The notes under the pieces were generated by a model. That model saw only the letters and a list, made by a program, of their open reading frames with translations. It was not told the origin of the DNA and did not search any database. DNA of 58,321 bases from Microcaldota archaeon (lineage in GTDB: Archaea; Micrarchaeota; Micrarchaeia; Micrarchaeales; Micrarchaeaceae), in assembly GCA_021827665.1 (NCBI GenBank), contig JAKAUR010000008.1:1-58321 (forward strand). The letters are read 5' to 3'. Positions 18,989-28,874 of the stretch are shown here, one piece after another. Positions within the stretch are counted from its first letter, which is position 1. Each line of letters starts with the position of its first letter. A program made the translations under genes and the position numbers.

Positions 18989-19912
18989 TTGGCAGAATAT
19001 GTGGGGATAGGTTACGGAGGCTCCAAAGCTAAGATTACCAGGATAGGACTAGGGACGTGGAAGATACCGAACGATTCCGAATCCGGAATTGCAGCGATAA
19101 GACATGGCATTTCTCTCGGAATAAATTTTGTCGATACCGCAGAGATGTATGGAAACGAAGAACTGGTCGGAAAGGCGATAAAGGGGCTTGAAAATGTCTT
19201 TCTTGCAACGAAGGTGTCTCCATCACATTTCAGGCACGACGAGCTGATTAAAGCATGCGAGTCAAGCCTGAAGCGCCTAGGCAAGAAAAGCATATGGCTG
19301 TATCAGCTGCACTGGCCCAACAACAGGGTGCCAATAGCGGAGACCATGCGAGCCATGGAGGAACTGCTGGACGAAGGAAAGATTATGAACATAGGCGTCA
19401 GCAACTTTTCGGTTGAGGAGATGATGAGGGCACAGCAGGCGCTTGACCATTCGAAGATAGCATCAAATCAGGTGGAATACAGCATATCCGTAAGGGATCC
19501 GGAGTCGGGCCTGCTCAAATTCTGTAAAAAGGAGGGAATAGCATTGATAGCCTACAGCCCTTTGGCAAGAGGTGCAATATTCGGCGACAAAACTATGGCG
19601 GAATCGCTTTCTGAAGTGGGCAATAAATATTCCAAGCCTGCATCGGAGGTGGCATTGCGTTACGTGCTCCAGAAAGGAAACGGCAGCGTCGTAGCTATAC
19701 CGAAGGCATCTTCACCAAAGCACATTGAGGAGAACGCCGATGCGATGTCTTGGAGCCTATCAAATGAAGACATGAAATACCTCGAATCGCTAAAAGGCCT
19801 TTCGCGCCCTCCTCTTGCCGGAAAGATGCTGAAAGCCTTCCTGAAAAATACAACACTATGGGCCAAGCTTATGGAGCAGAATGAAAAAAGGAGAAGGGAG
19901 CGTCACCAGTAA
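18989..19912 (+). CDS. Aldo/keto reductase
   Basis: FVDTAEMYGNEELVGKAI, YQLHWP, GVSNFSVEEM, IPKAS. Confidence 0.95.
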   Translation: MAEYVGIGYGGSKAKITRIGLGTWKIPNDSESGIAAIRHGISLGINFVDTAEMYGNEELVGKAIKGLENVFLATKVSPSHFRHDELIKACESSLKRLGKKSIWLYQLHWPNNRVPIAETMRAMEELLDEGKIMNIGVSNFSVEEMMRAQQALDHSKIASNQVEYSISVRDPESGLLKFCKKEGIALIAYSPLARGAIFGDKTMAESLSEVGNKYSKPASEVALRYVLQKGNGSVVAIPKASSPKHIEENADAMSWSLSNEDMKYLESLKGLSRPPLAGKMLKAFLKNTTLWAKLMEQNEKRRRERHQ

Positions 19913-22900
19913 TCCTTGAGTTCTCTGGCTTCAGTTTTCGTTCCGAAAGCCCTTGCGAGCCTTAATCCAAGCCTGGCATTCAACACCATCGGTACATTAA
20001 AATCCGCGCAGGCTCTCCTTATGTTGTAATCTCTCTCCGGGATATGCCCATCGGTGAAAACTATATCTATGGTTTTGTTCCTCATTGCATTCAGGGCCTC
20101 CTTTTCGGATAGCACAGCCCTATCATCATTGTCCTCAAAGCCTTTCAGGCCATAAAGCTTCAGGTGCAGCTTGCCATTCAACTCTCTTTCAAGCGTTTTT
20201 GTAGCGTTGCCGTTTCCATAAACCAGGGCACCCTTGCTGGGTATCCTGTTCGGCTGGGCCGAAATCCAGCTTTTCATAAGCGCCGCATCGATATCCTTGT
20301 CGAAGGATGCCACCTCCCCGGTGCTTCTCATCTCTGCTCCTAGATACGGATACGCTCCCTTTATCTGTGCCCAGGAAAACTGAGGGGATTTTATCCCGTA
20401 TGCCTTTAGCTTGGGGCTGTAAAATCCGTCCCAGTCGAAATGGGACAGGCATCCCCTCATTGCATGATCTAGGATTTCTACGCCTGTTGCCTTGGAACCG
20501 AACGGCATGGACCTGCTTGCCCTGAGATTAAGCTCTATGACGTAAGGCACGCCGTCCTTCACTGCGAACTGGAGGTTGAACGGCCCGCGTATGCCAAGCC
20601 TTTCAACCAAGCTGCCCGCAATCTGCTTCATCTTTTCAAGAACATATTCCTTTTCCTTGGCCTCTTTTGACTCTGTAGGAAAAGCCTGCATGGTCGAATC
20701 TCCGCTGTGGATTCCGGCCTCTTCTATGTGGAAAAGCGGAATCCCAATTATGGATTTTCCATCAGATGCACAATCCAAGTCTGCCTCCTCAGCATCCGAT
20801 ATGAACTTCGATATGACTACGGGCTTGTGCACGTATCGTTTTTCAATGCCTAAAATTTTTCTTCTGAGCTCGTCTTCGCTGTTGACGATTCCCATCGAGG
20901 ATCCGCTGAGCACAAAGCTTGGCCTTACCATAAGAGGATAGCCCACTCTGGATGCAAAATCTACGGCTTCATATACCGAAGTTACGCTCTCCCATTCCGG
21001 TTCTCTGATGCCAAGCTCGTTTATTATGTTTGAAAACGACTTCCTATTCTCCGCGCTTTCTATCGCTTTATGCCCGCTGCCCAATATGTTTATGCCCCTG
21101 CCGTGCAATTCCTCCGCTATGTTGTTTCCTATTTGCCCCGCTGTAAAAAGAACCGCGTCACTTATCCCGAAGCTCTTCGATATTGAAACTACAGATTCAG
21201 AGCCGACATGGTCGAACACCAATATCTTCGAGAAATTCCAATCGGTAGAAACAGTTTCCGGGTTGCAGTTGAGCATAATCACATTTTTGCCCAGATTTTT
21301 TGCAGCGTTTGCGGCCATCACGGTAGCATAATCAAATTCTACGGAAACGCCTATCCTGAAACACCCTGCCCCAAGCACAAGCACACCGTTCTTATTGGCC
21401 TCCGTCTCTGCTTCGTCAAAAATTGCATTCCGGGTAAGGTACATGTAGTTCGCATCGGAAGGCCATTCGCCGGCGAGTGTGTCTATGTGCTTTGCCTTTT
21501 GGGAAAGGCCTTCGTAACCGAGCTGCTTCTCGGAGAAACCCAGCCCAAGCATCTCGTCAACCATTTCCTTTTTCCTCTTTGCTTCCAAACTGCAAAATTC
21601 AGAGTATTTGTTTACTATCTGTTTGATCTTTTCTAGGAAGAATACGTTTATCCCAGTGGCGTTATGAATCTCGTCAATGCCTGCGCCTTCTGCAAACGCT
21701 CTCGTTACATAAAGAAACCAATAAGGCTTCCTTGCGGCAAGCGCAGATACTGCCTCGTCCTTACCCATGGACCTTATCGCCTCGCTTGAGCTTATTATGC
21801 CCTCTTCCCCTATGTCGAGCATTCTCACGGCCTTTTGAAGCGCTTCTTCAAAATTCCTGCCTATGCTCATCACTTCCCCTATGCTTTTCATCTCGCTGCC
21901 TATTGAATCCTCAGCCATCTCGAACTTAGTGCTGTCCCAGCGCGGCATCTTCACCGCAATATAATCCATGCTGGGTTCGAAATACGCGCTCGTGCTGCGC
22001 GAAATCTCATTTCGCAGTTCGTGAAGCCTGCTCCCAAGCGCCAGCTTTGCAGCCACGTACGCTATCGGGTATCCGGTCACTTTGCTGGCAAGCGCGGAAG
22101 ACCTTGACATCCTGGGGTTGGTTTCTATCACAAAAAATTCGTAGCTGTTTGGCTCCAGGGCAAATTGCACATTGCATTCTCCTACGAGATTTATCGATTC
22201 GGCTACTCGTATGGCCGTGCTCCTCATCTCCTGGTATACGTAATTGTCCAGGGTCTGCGCCGGCGCAACTACAACTGATTCCCCTGTATGCGTACCCATC
22301 GGGTCCAGGTTTTCAAGGCACGCGATTACTGCGGTATTCCCGTCACTGTCCCTCATAACCTCGTACTCGAGCTCTTTCCAGCCGCTAAGGTATTTCTCAA
22401 CAAGCGCTTCGCCGGTTCCGCTCTGTGCGAATGCCCTGGATATCGAGCTTTCGAACTCATCCATATTGTGCGCTATGAAAGAGCCTCGTCCGCCCAGGTT
22501 GAAGCTGACTCTGCACACTACCGGGAATCCAAGCTTCTTTGCCGCGCCGATTCCCTCCTCGATGCTCTTAACCCCAAAGCTTGGCGGGACGGGTATTTCG
22601 AGCTTACGCATTAGCCTTTGGAAATCAGCTCTTCCCAATGCATTTCTTATCCCTTCAGGGGGTGTGCCAAGGAATTCCACGCCGTTAGCCTGCAGGAATC
22701 CGTCGTCCCAAAGCTCAAGGCACGCACTGAGAGCCGTCTGTCCTCCGAACCCAGACAGTATCGCATCCGGCTTCTCTTTTTCTATCACGCGCCTGATATA
22801 TTCAGAGGATATCGGTAATATGTAAACGGAATCCGCCATAGCGTAGCTCGTCTGCACCGTGGCTATGTTTGGATTGAGCACAATGCTTTTAATGCCGGAA

Positions 22901-23013
22901 TCCCTGAGAGCGCGAAGCGCCTGAGAACCGCTGTAGTCGAATTCAGCAGCTTCAGCTACTTTTATGCCTCCTGAACCTATAAGCAATATCTTCTTTGCTT
23001 TACTCTTTTCCAC
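19903..23013 (-). CDS. carB: Carbamoyl-phosphate synthase large subunit
   Basis: KILLIGSGGIKVAEAAEFDYSGSQALRAL; two ATP-grasp halves. Confidence 0.97.
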   Translation of the reverse strand: MEKSKAKKILLIGSGGIKVAEAAEFDYSGSQALRALRDSGIKSIVLNPNIATVQTSYAMADSVYILPISSEYIRRVIEKEKPDAILSGFGGQTALSACLELWDDGFLQANGVEFLGTPPEGIRNALGRADFQRLMRKLEIPVPPSFGVKSIEEGIGAAKKLGFPVVCRVSFNLGGRGSFIAHNMDEFESSISRAFAQSGTGEALVEKYLSGWKELEYEVMRDSDGNTAVIACLENLDPMGTHTGESVVVAPAQTLDNYVYQEMRSTAIRVAESINLVGECNVQFALEPNSYEFFVIETNPRMSRSSALASKVTGYPIAYVAAKLALGSRLHELRNEISRSTSAYFEPSMDYIAVKMPRWDSTKFEMAEDSIGSEMKSIGEVMSIGRNFEEALQKAVRMLDIGEEGIISSSEAIRSMGKDEAVSALAARKPYWFLYVTRAFAEGAGIDEIHNATGINVFFLEKIKQIVNKYSEFCSLEAKRKKEMVDEMLGLGFSEKQLGYEGLSQKAKHIDTLAGEWPSDANYMYLTRNAIFDEAETEANKNGVLVLGAGCFRIGVSVEFDYATVMAANAAKNLGKNVIMLNCNPETVSTDWNFSKILVFDHVGSESVVSISKSFGISDAVLFTAGQIGNNIAEELHGRGINILGSGHKAIESAENRKSFSNIINELGIREPEWESVTSVYEAVDFASRVGYPLMVRPSFVLSGSSMGIVNSEDELRRKILGIEKRYVHKPVVISKFISDAEEADLDCASDGKSIIGIPLFHIEEAGIHSGDSTMQAFPTESKEAKEKEYVLEKMKQIAGSLVERLGIRGPFNLQFAVKDGVPYVIELNLRASRSMPFGSKATGVEILDHAMRGCLSHFDWDGFYSPKLKAYGIKSPQFSWAQIKGAYPYLGAEMRSTGEVASFDKDIDAALMKSWISAQPNRIPSKGALVYGNGNATKTLERELNGKLHLKLYGLKGFEDNDDRAVLSEKEALNAMRNKTIDIVFTDGHIPERDYNIRRACADFNVPMVLNARLGLRLARAFGTKTEARELKDYW

Positions 23014-24097
23014 CGATAAAACCCCTTACTGAAGAATCGAAGAGCTCAAAAATTCTGAATCCGTCTTTAGTTCCAGGCCTAGCCTCTGGATGGAACTGCA
23101 CAGTCATTACGTTATGGCTTTTGATGGCCATTCCCTCTATGGTCCTGTCGTCAAGCGAAACATGCGAAATCTCAACGCCGTCAGGTGCATCGCCGAAAAC
23201 CGCATATCCATGATTGTGCGTAGTTATCATGCATCTTCCGGTTTGCAATTCCATTACGCCCTTGTTTATGGCTCTGTGACCGAAACCCATTTTCCTTATC
23301 TCCATGCCTGAAGCCATTGCTACAATCTGGTGCCCCAAGCATATACCCAAAATCGGTATGTTGTGCTCAATCAGTTTTGCAACTGTTTCGGTCTCTTTGC
23401 TTAGCAGCATCGGATTTCCCGGACCGTTGGTAAGCACTATGCCATTCGGGTCGTAGGAAAGTACCTGTTCTTCAGTGGCATTGTGGGGCAACCTGACTAT
23501 GGAATATCCCATAGAATATATGCAGTCCAGGATTCCTTCCTTCAATCCATAATCCACGACTACAATCGTAGGTCCCTTATTTTCATAAATTATCGGTCTC
23601 TTTACAGATACCATTTCAACGAAATTTATGCTTTCATAATCATTGCCGTCCCTGGAATCCATGCCGTCAGAAATAATACCTGCCATGGCGCCTTTCTTGC
23701 GTATGTGTAATGCAAGCGCCCTCGTATCAATCCTGGATATTCCAGGCACATTTTCATCTGCGAGCCATTTTTCGAGACTTTTTTCGGAATTCCATTCAGA
23801 GCCGTGGGTTATTTCCCCTACTATCAAGCCTGAAACCTGTATGTTTTCGGATTCGAAATTCGATAATATCCCGTTCCTTCTTTCCTTTTCGGGCACCCCG
23901 TAATTTCCTACGAGAGGATGAGTTATTGCCAGCATCTGTCCTTTGTACGACGGATCAGAAAGAGATTCAACATATCCGTTCATAGAGGTGGTAAAGACGA
24001 CCTCTCCGTTCGCATCGGAATGCGAGCCGAAGCGGGTGCCAGGATAAACAGAACCGTCTTCAAGAACGAGGTAGGCCGCATCGTTTCTTTCCGGCAT
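23000..24097 (-). CDS. carA: Carbamoyl-phosphate synthase small subunit
   Basis: LGICLGHQIVA class I glutamine amidotransferase motif; overlaps carB by 14 nt. Confidence 0.96.
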   Translation of the reverse strand: MPERNDAAYLVLEDGSVYPGTRFGSHSDANGEVVFTTSMNGYVESLSDPSYKGQMLAITHPLVGNYGVPEKERRNGILSNFESENIQVSGLIVGEITHGSEWNSEKSLEKWLADENVPGISRIDTRALALHIRKKGAMAGIISDGMDSRDGNDYESINFVEMVSVKRPIIYENKGPTIVVVDYGLKEGILDCIYSMGYSIVRLPHNATEEQVLSYDPNGIVLTNGPGNPMLLSKETETVAKLIEHNIPILGICLGHQIVAMASGMEIRKMGFGHRAINKGVMELQTGRCMITTHNHGYAVFGDAPDGVEISHVSLDDRTIEGMAIKSHNVMTVQFHPEARPGTKDGFRIFELFDSSVRGFIGGKE

Positions 24098-24145
24098 CTA
24101 ATCTATATAGCAATTTAACCGTACTGGTATAAATATGCTACGCAA

Positions 24146-25171
24146 TCAGTTGCCAAAGTAACCATAGGAACCGAGCACTTTGATGTAAGGCGTAGTCTGG
24201 GATATCGAGGTATAGTATTCCAGCGTTAGGTTTCCAGTCACCGAATTGTTCACTTCCTTGACTCCGCTAATGTTGATTACAGCAATCTTTCCGCTGCTAA
24301 GATTGCCTATATAATATGACGGATCGGAAGTGCTGAAATTCTGTCCAAATGGGACGAAGAAAACCCTGCTCTTCATCATGCTTATACCTAATGACTGGCT
24401 AACCCCTGCAGAGATGACGCCGTTGGAGAAAGATGCATGCGTGCACAAGAACCCAGTACTAGGTACGCAAAATGACGAGCCCGCAAGGCCTGTGTGGTTA
24501 TGGACCAAAAGCAGGACAGGCACTTCTATCGCAATAACTATTATGCTCAAAATTATTCCAGAGATTAGTATGCCTCCGAAGGCCCTCCATCCGCTGACTT
24601 GCTGCTGCCTTGCCATCGATATTATAAGAACTATAAAGCCCCATATGCTCGCCGCAATAGCAACTATTTGCCCAAGCACAGGTATGAAAAAGGTCCATAG
24701 CAACAACATTGCAGGGAAGCTCGCATACATAGTAGCGGTTATGGTCTTAGACATATCGTTTTTCCAAACCCTGAAAAGCGTTTTCGCAAAGAAGTGGTAT
24801 ATCGCACCGTCAACAATTATGCCTATCGGTATGAGCAGGAGAACATAAGCCAGTCCTATGACTGCCCCTACAATTCCCATAAATGCCGGAGCATATGTTA
24901 TTAACCCGCCTGCAAGAGCACTGAATGCGCTGAAAATTCCCAATGCCAGGCTTCCGAACGCGAAGAGCAGAACGAAGCCTAGAACCGCCGCAGCTATTGC
25001 AGGGATTATTGCTGCCTTGTAATAGAAAGCTATTGCATCCCCTATACGATAGCTCTGATTCACGCTGCCAGGATGCAGCGCTATGTCCAAAGCTTTCTTC
25101 GTATAACCCCAAAGCGAAAGCCCCCTCCCTTTCATCGCGCCATTTGTCAAACCCATAAAATCACTAACCAT
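24146..25171 (-). CDS. Yip1-domain-like membrane protein
   Basis: Multiple TM helices with long C-terminal extracellular segment. Confidence 0.6.
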   Translation of the reverse strand: MVSDFMGLTNGAMKGRGLSLWGYTKKALDIALHPGSVNQSYRIGDAIAFYYKAAIIPAIAAAVLGFVLLFAFGSLALGIFSAFSALAGGLITYAPAFMGIVGAVIGLAYVLLLIPIGIIVDGAIYHFFAKTLFRVWKNDMSKTITATMYASFPAMLLLWTFFIPVLGQIVAIAASIWGFIVLIISMARQQQVSGWRAFGGILISGIILSIIVIAIEVPVLLLVHNHTGLAGSSFCVPSTGFLCTHASFSNGVISAGVSQSLGISMMKSRVFFVPFGQNFSTSDPSYYIGNLSSGKIAVINISGVKEVNNSVTGNLTLEYYTSISQTTPYIKVLGSYGYFGN

Positions 25172-25215
25172 TGAACAATCTCAAATAAACTATAAATATG
25201 CAACGCCATTCAGGA

Positions 25216-25860
25216 TCAGCTGTGCAGGGCCTCGTAGATTTCTGCAACGCCCCGTATGAGTATGTAAGCGGTTAGGATACCTATTAGTACATAGCCTATC
25301 CAGAGCGGGTAAGAGAGCACATACACCAGGGCCAGATATGCGAAGGTAACGAACTTGGTTATCTGTATCCCTGCCCTGCTCACGTTGGAGGCGTATAGCG
25401 AGCGTGCAATTCTGGAATGCATCTTTGAAGATGTCCCCTTTGCACCGAGGAGCGCGTCAGCAAACGAGTGCCTTATGATTATTATGAAGAGCACGAAAAG
25501 AGGGACTATGTGCAGGAACGTGAACGTGACCCAGAGCACGTATTCGCTTATCCTGTCTCCTGCTATGTCTATCCTGGGCCCATATGGCGCGCTTTCGCCA
25601 ACGCGCTGCTTGATTTTGTGTACTACGTCCCACTCCTTTTTGTTTCCTGTCGCGGCTCTGACGTAGGTTATGAAGCCTATTTTACCCTTGCTCTCCTCCC
25701 TGACTGCAAAGTATCCGTCTATCGCGTCTGAGAGCATTGCTACTGCAAGCAGTATTATTATGGCGAACGCGTTGAATTTTACGATTACCAAATAAGCGAC
25801 AACTATTATCAGTGCGGTCCTGAGGTATGTAACCAGGTCTGCGCTCCTTATTTTCGTCAA
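25216..25860 (-). CDS. CDP-alcohol phosphatidyltransferase family protein
   Basis: Membrane protein with DAIDGYFAVREESKGK..D..GDR-type motif. Confidence 0.75.
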   Translation of the reverse strand: MTKIRSADLVTYLRTALIIVVAYLVIVKFNAFAIIILLAVAMLSDAIDGYFAVREESKGKIGFITYVRAATGNKKEWDVVHKIKQRVGESAPYGPRIDIAGDRISEYVLWVTFTFLHIVPLFVLFIIIIRHSFADALLGAKGTSSKMHSRIARSLYASNVSRAGIQITKFVTFAYLALVYVLSYPLWIGYVLIGILTAYILIRGVAEIYEALHS

Positions 25861-25893
25861 GACACCTTTTGGTATTTATGCTAATTTCATTTT

Positions 25894-26289
25894 TTATTGG
25901 ACGTAGTTCCTTTTGATATTCAACTTCCTGAATGGAATTATGCCCTTCAGCGCTTTCAGGATTCTCGCGCTGACAACGCTAACATTATCTTTCCCGAAAG
26001 CCCTTATATGTTTTTCTACGGTATTCTGGACCGCATCATTCTCGTCCTTGAAGATCCCCATACTCAAAAATTTGTAGCTTCCGCTCAGCAGCGAAATGTT
26101 TCGGAACGTGCTCAGAATCCCGAACCTGTCTGCGTCGAAATAATCGTAGAGCCTCAGGCTCGCCTTGTACCTTGTTTTCTTGTTGAATACGTCTAGTTGG
26201 ACAGATATGCAATCGCATAGGGCCTCTGCGGCTTTTGTGAAGCTACGGCAAAAACTCTTTATTGCTCTATCCTTTGCAATCCTTTCCAT
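25894..26289 (-). CDS. Hypothetical protein (frame remains open upstream to about 26430)
   Basis: 131-aa ORF, no family recognised. Confidence 0.45.
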   Translation of the reverse strand: MERIAKDRAIKSFCRSFTKAAEALCDCISVQLDVFNKKTRYKASLRLYDYFDADRFGILSTFRNISLLSGSYKFLSMGIFKDENDAVQNTVEKHIRAFGKDNVSVVSARILKALKGIIPFRKLNIKRNYVQ

Positions 26290-26489
26290 GCTATATCTTA
26301 TCGTCTCACCGCCGATGTGCGTGTTCGTCTTCAGAACAAACTTCAGCCCGAGCTCTTCGGTAAGGTCCTTTAGTATTTTGGATGCTGAAGGCCTAATACC
26401 ACAGATATCATGGAAAGACTTGAGACACTAGCCCTCGAATCCAGGCTCAGTAACCCGGTTATTATTTCACTGGCGCCATGCAATCCCAT

Positions 26490-27710
26490 TTATCCAAGCA
26501 CCTTTTCCACAACCCCTATTCCGGCAAACTTGCCTGAGCTGTAGACCACGAACCTTCCAAGGTCCCTGAAGCTCGAAAATTCCTCAACAGCCACCTTTTT
26601 CCCCAGCCTTATTATGCATTCCGCGGCGTCTAGGGCCTTGGGCCTCTGCGTGTTCTTCGGTCTTCCGGTGACTGTGTCTATGACCTTGTCCAGGCTTATC
26701 CTCGCATCAGTGCCATTGCCGTTGAACCTGATTTCCACGTTCCCGCTTACTGGCTTTACAAAGAAAAGCATAGTGCTTATCGCGTTTGCAGCCTTTGTCA
26801 TGTTCGTGCTGCTTATCACCGCGCCGCGCATGTTGCCCATGTCCTGCGATATGTTTATCGCTATGTTCTCATCGGCCTTGGCGCTGCGCGCCTCCCTGCC
26901 CTTAACGTAAAGTCTTTTCACCGTCGCCCTTTTATCGATGGGCAATATCCTTATGCTTGATCCCGTTTCTATGGTGCCGCTCAGCACCTTTGCCGTGTAT
27001 GCCACACCACTTTCAGTCTCGAGCGTTCCCTGAATTATTGCCCTAAGCGGCATCTTTGCTGCGGAGTTCTTCGTATGGCACGTTAAAAGCAGCTCCATTA
27101 GCGGCTTGCCCCTGTACCAGTGCATGTTCTGCGATTTTGAAATTATGTTCTCGGACTTGTACGCCGATATGGGGACGAAGTTGACGCTTTGCGAGTGTAC
27201 TCCTATGCCGTCAAGATACGCAGCTATGTCGTTCTTTATCATTTCATAATCGTTTTGGGAATAATCCACGGCGTCCATCTTGTTTACTGCGACTATGAAA
27301 TGCCTTATGCCCAGCATTTTGGCAAGGAATAGGTGCCTCTTAGTCTGCGGCCTTATGCCTTCGTCCTTCGCTGCCGATACGACCAGCACCGCTGTGCTGG
27401 CGTACGATGCGCCGCTGAGCATGTTTTTTATCAGCTCCTCGTGGCCCGGAACGTCTATGAGCTCAAAGGCCTTTCCCTTGTACTTTATCTGCGCCCTTGC
27501 TGTGTCTATGGTGAGGCCGCCCTCGCGCTCCTCGGAAAACGCGTCCAGTATGTATGCCGGCTCAAACTGCCTGCCAAGCTTTTTGCTTGTGTTTTTTGCG
27601 TCTTCTATGCGCTCTTCCGTGGCCGCTCCTGTGCTTATGAGCAGGGATCCTATGAGCGTGGATTTGCCGTGGTCTTTGTGCCCGAGCATTGTTATCTGTT
27701 GGATCTGCAT
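26490..27710 (-). CDS. cysN: Sulfate adenylyltransferase subunit 1-like GTPase
   Basis: GHKDHGKST, DVPGHEELIKNM, NKMD. Confidence 0.88.
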   Translation of the reverse strand: MQIQQITMLGHKDHGKSTLIGSLLISTGAATEERIEDAKNTSKKLGRQFEPAYILDAFSEEREGGLTIDTARAQIKYKGKAFELIDVPGHEELIKNMLSGASYASTAVLVVSAAKDEGIRPQTKRHLFLAKMLGIRHFIVAVNKMDAVDYSQNDYEMIKNDIAAYLDGIGVHSQSVNFVPISAYKSENIISKSQNMHWYRGKPLMELLLTCHTKNSAAKMPLRAIIQGTLETESGVAYTAKVLSGTIETGSSIRILPIDKRATVKRLYVKGREARSAKADENIAINISQDMGNMRGAVISSTNMTKAANAISTMLFFVKPVSGNVEIRFNGNGTDARISLDKVIDTVTGRPKNTQRPKALDAAECIIRLGKKVAVEEFSSFRDLGRFVVYSSGKFAGIGVVEKVLG

Positions 27711-27719
27711 GCGAATCCC

Positions 27720-27748
27720 TCACATATATCCGAGAGCCCTCAGCTTCT
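27720..27748 (-). repeat. Copy 1 of 29-bp repeat encoding the KLRALGYM C-terminus (cysD)
   Basis: 28/29 identical to 28536-28564. Confidence 0.9.
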
Positions 27749-28508
27749 CCATTATGTAAGCCGTCTCCTTGTCCTGCTGTCTTCCGCTCCTCTCTTCAAC
27801 CTTTGTGTTCTTGAGTTCGTTTATTATCTTGTCGACGCTGTCTGCATTGGACTTTATTGGAACGGTGCAGTGGGTGCATCCTAAGCTCCTATATCTCGTT
27901 CCGTCCCTGGCGAAATAAAGGCTGTTTATTGGTACCTTTTCCCTCTTTATGTAGTTCCATATGTCTATCTCGTTCCAGTCCAGCAGCGGATGCACGCGTA
28001 TGTGGCCTCCATTGCTCTGCTTCGACGAGTAATCGTTCCATAGTTCTGCGGGCTGATCCTTGTATTTCCATTTGAAGTCCTTGGTCCTTGGGGATATGTA
28101 TCTCTCCTTGCCCCTTATCCCGTGCTCGTCCCTCCTTATCGAAACTATCAGCGCATCGAAGCCACGCTCTCTCATTATCTTTTTGAGCGCCACGGTCTTG
28201 TTGGCCCCGCAGCACGCATATCCTGATATCTCGGGCTTTATATCGCTCTTTTGCACTATAAGATCTAGCTTCCACTGCTTGGCCAGTTTCTCCCTGAACT
28301 CGTAGGTTTCCGGAAAGTCTATCCCGTTGTCTATGTGTATGACTGGGAAGGGGACCTTGCCCATAAACGCCTTGCGCGCCAGTGCCAGCATTACCGTGCT
28401 GTCCTTCCCCATGCTCCAGAGTGCTGCAATATTTCCGAAGCGCTCCTTCGCCTCCCTCATTATGTATATGCTCTTCTCCTCTAATTCGTCAAGGTTTTGC
28501 TCTATCAT
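27720..28508 (-). CDS. cysD: Sulfate adenylyltransferase subunit 2 / PAPS reductase-like
   Basis: WSMGKDSTVML PP-loop, RSLGCTHCT..IKS; adjacent to cysN. Confidence 0.88.
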   Translation of the reverse strand: MIEQNLDELEEKSIYIMREAKERFGNIAALWSMGKDSTVMLALARKAFMGKVPFPVIHIDNGIDFPETYEFREKLAKQWKLDLIVQKSDIKPEISGYACCGANKTVALKKIMRERGFDALIVSIRRDEHGIRGKERYISPRTKDFKWKYKDQPAELWNDYSSKQSNGGHIRVHPLLDWNEIDIWNYIKREKVPINSLYFARDGTRYRSLGCTHCTVPIKSNADSVDKIINELKNTKVEERSGRQQDKETAYIMEKLRALGYM

Positions 28509-28535
28509 GTAAACCAGCTTTATTGCGTTTAATCG

Positions 28536-28564
28536 TCACATATAGCCGAGAGCCCTCAGCTTCT
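28536..28564 (-). repeat. Copy 2 of 29-bp repeat encoding the KLRALGYM C-terminus (RHH gene)
   Basis: 28/29 identical to 27720-27748. Confidence 0.9.
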
Positions 28565-28763
28565 TCGCTATAGCGCTTTCTTCGGAATTTTTACCTATTC
28601 TTTTCGAGTTTAGTTCTGCGGTCGTTTCCCTGAGAATGTACGTCGCGTAATCTGAAACGGAAGAAAATCCAGTGTCCTCTATGCTTCTCTTTATGCTCTC
28701 GAAAAGCGGCGTAGGTATCGTTATGGTAGTATATTTCCTCTTTTCCTTTTCTGCCGAAGCCAT
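28536..28763 (-). CDS. Ribbon-helix-helix (CopG-like) regulator with LRALGYM tail
   Basis: YTTITIPTPLFESIKRSIEDTGFSSVSDYATYILRE. Confidence 0.7.
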   Translation of the reverse strand: MASAEKEKRKYTTITIPTPLFESIKRSIEDTGFSSVSDYATYILRETTAELNSKRIGKNSEESAIAKKLRALGYM

Positions 28764-28874
28764 GCAATCATCAATGTATTTTAATGTTATAACATAATAA
28801 TACATTAATATATAAAAAGGTTTGTGTTAGTTCCGTACGTGCATCTGTAATAAAGAGACTAAATTTTGATGCCG

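Noticed and set aside
20189-22825. Many ORFs antisense or out of frame within carB/carA
   Set aside because: Typical spurious frames within long conserved genes
26425-26470. Possible tRNA fragment (ctcgaatccaggctc)
   Set aside because: T-stem does not pair and no acceptor or anticodon arm is found
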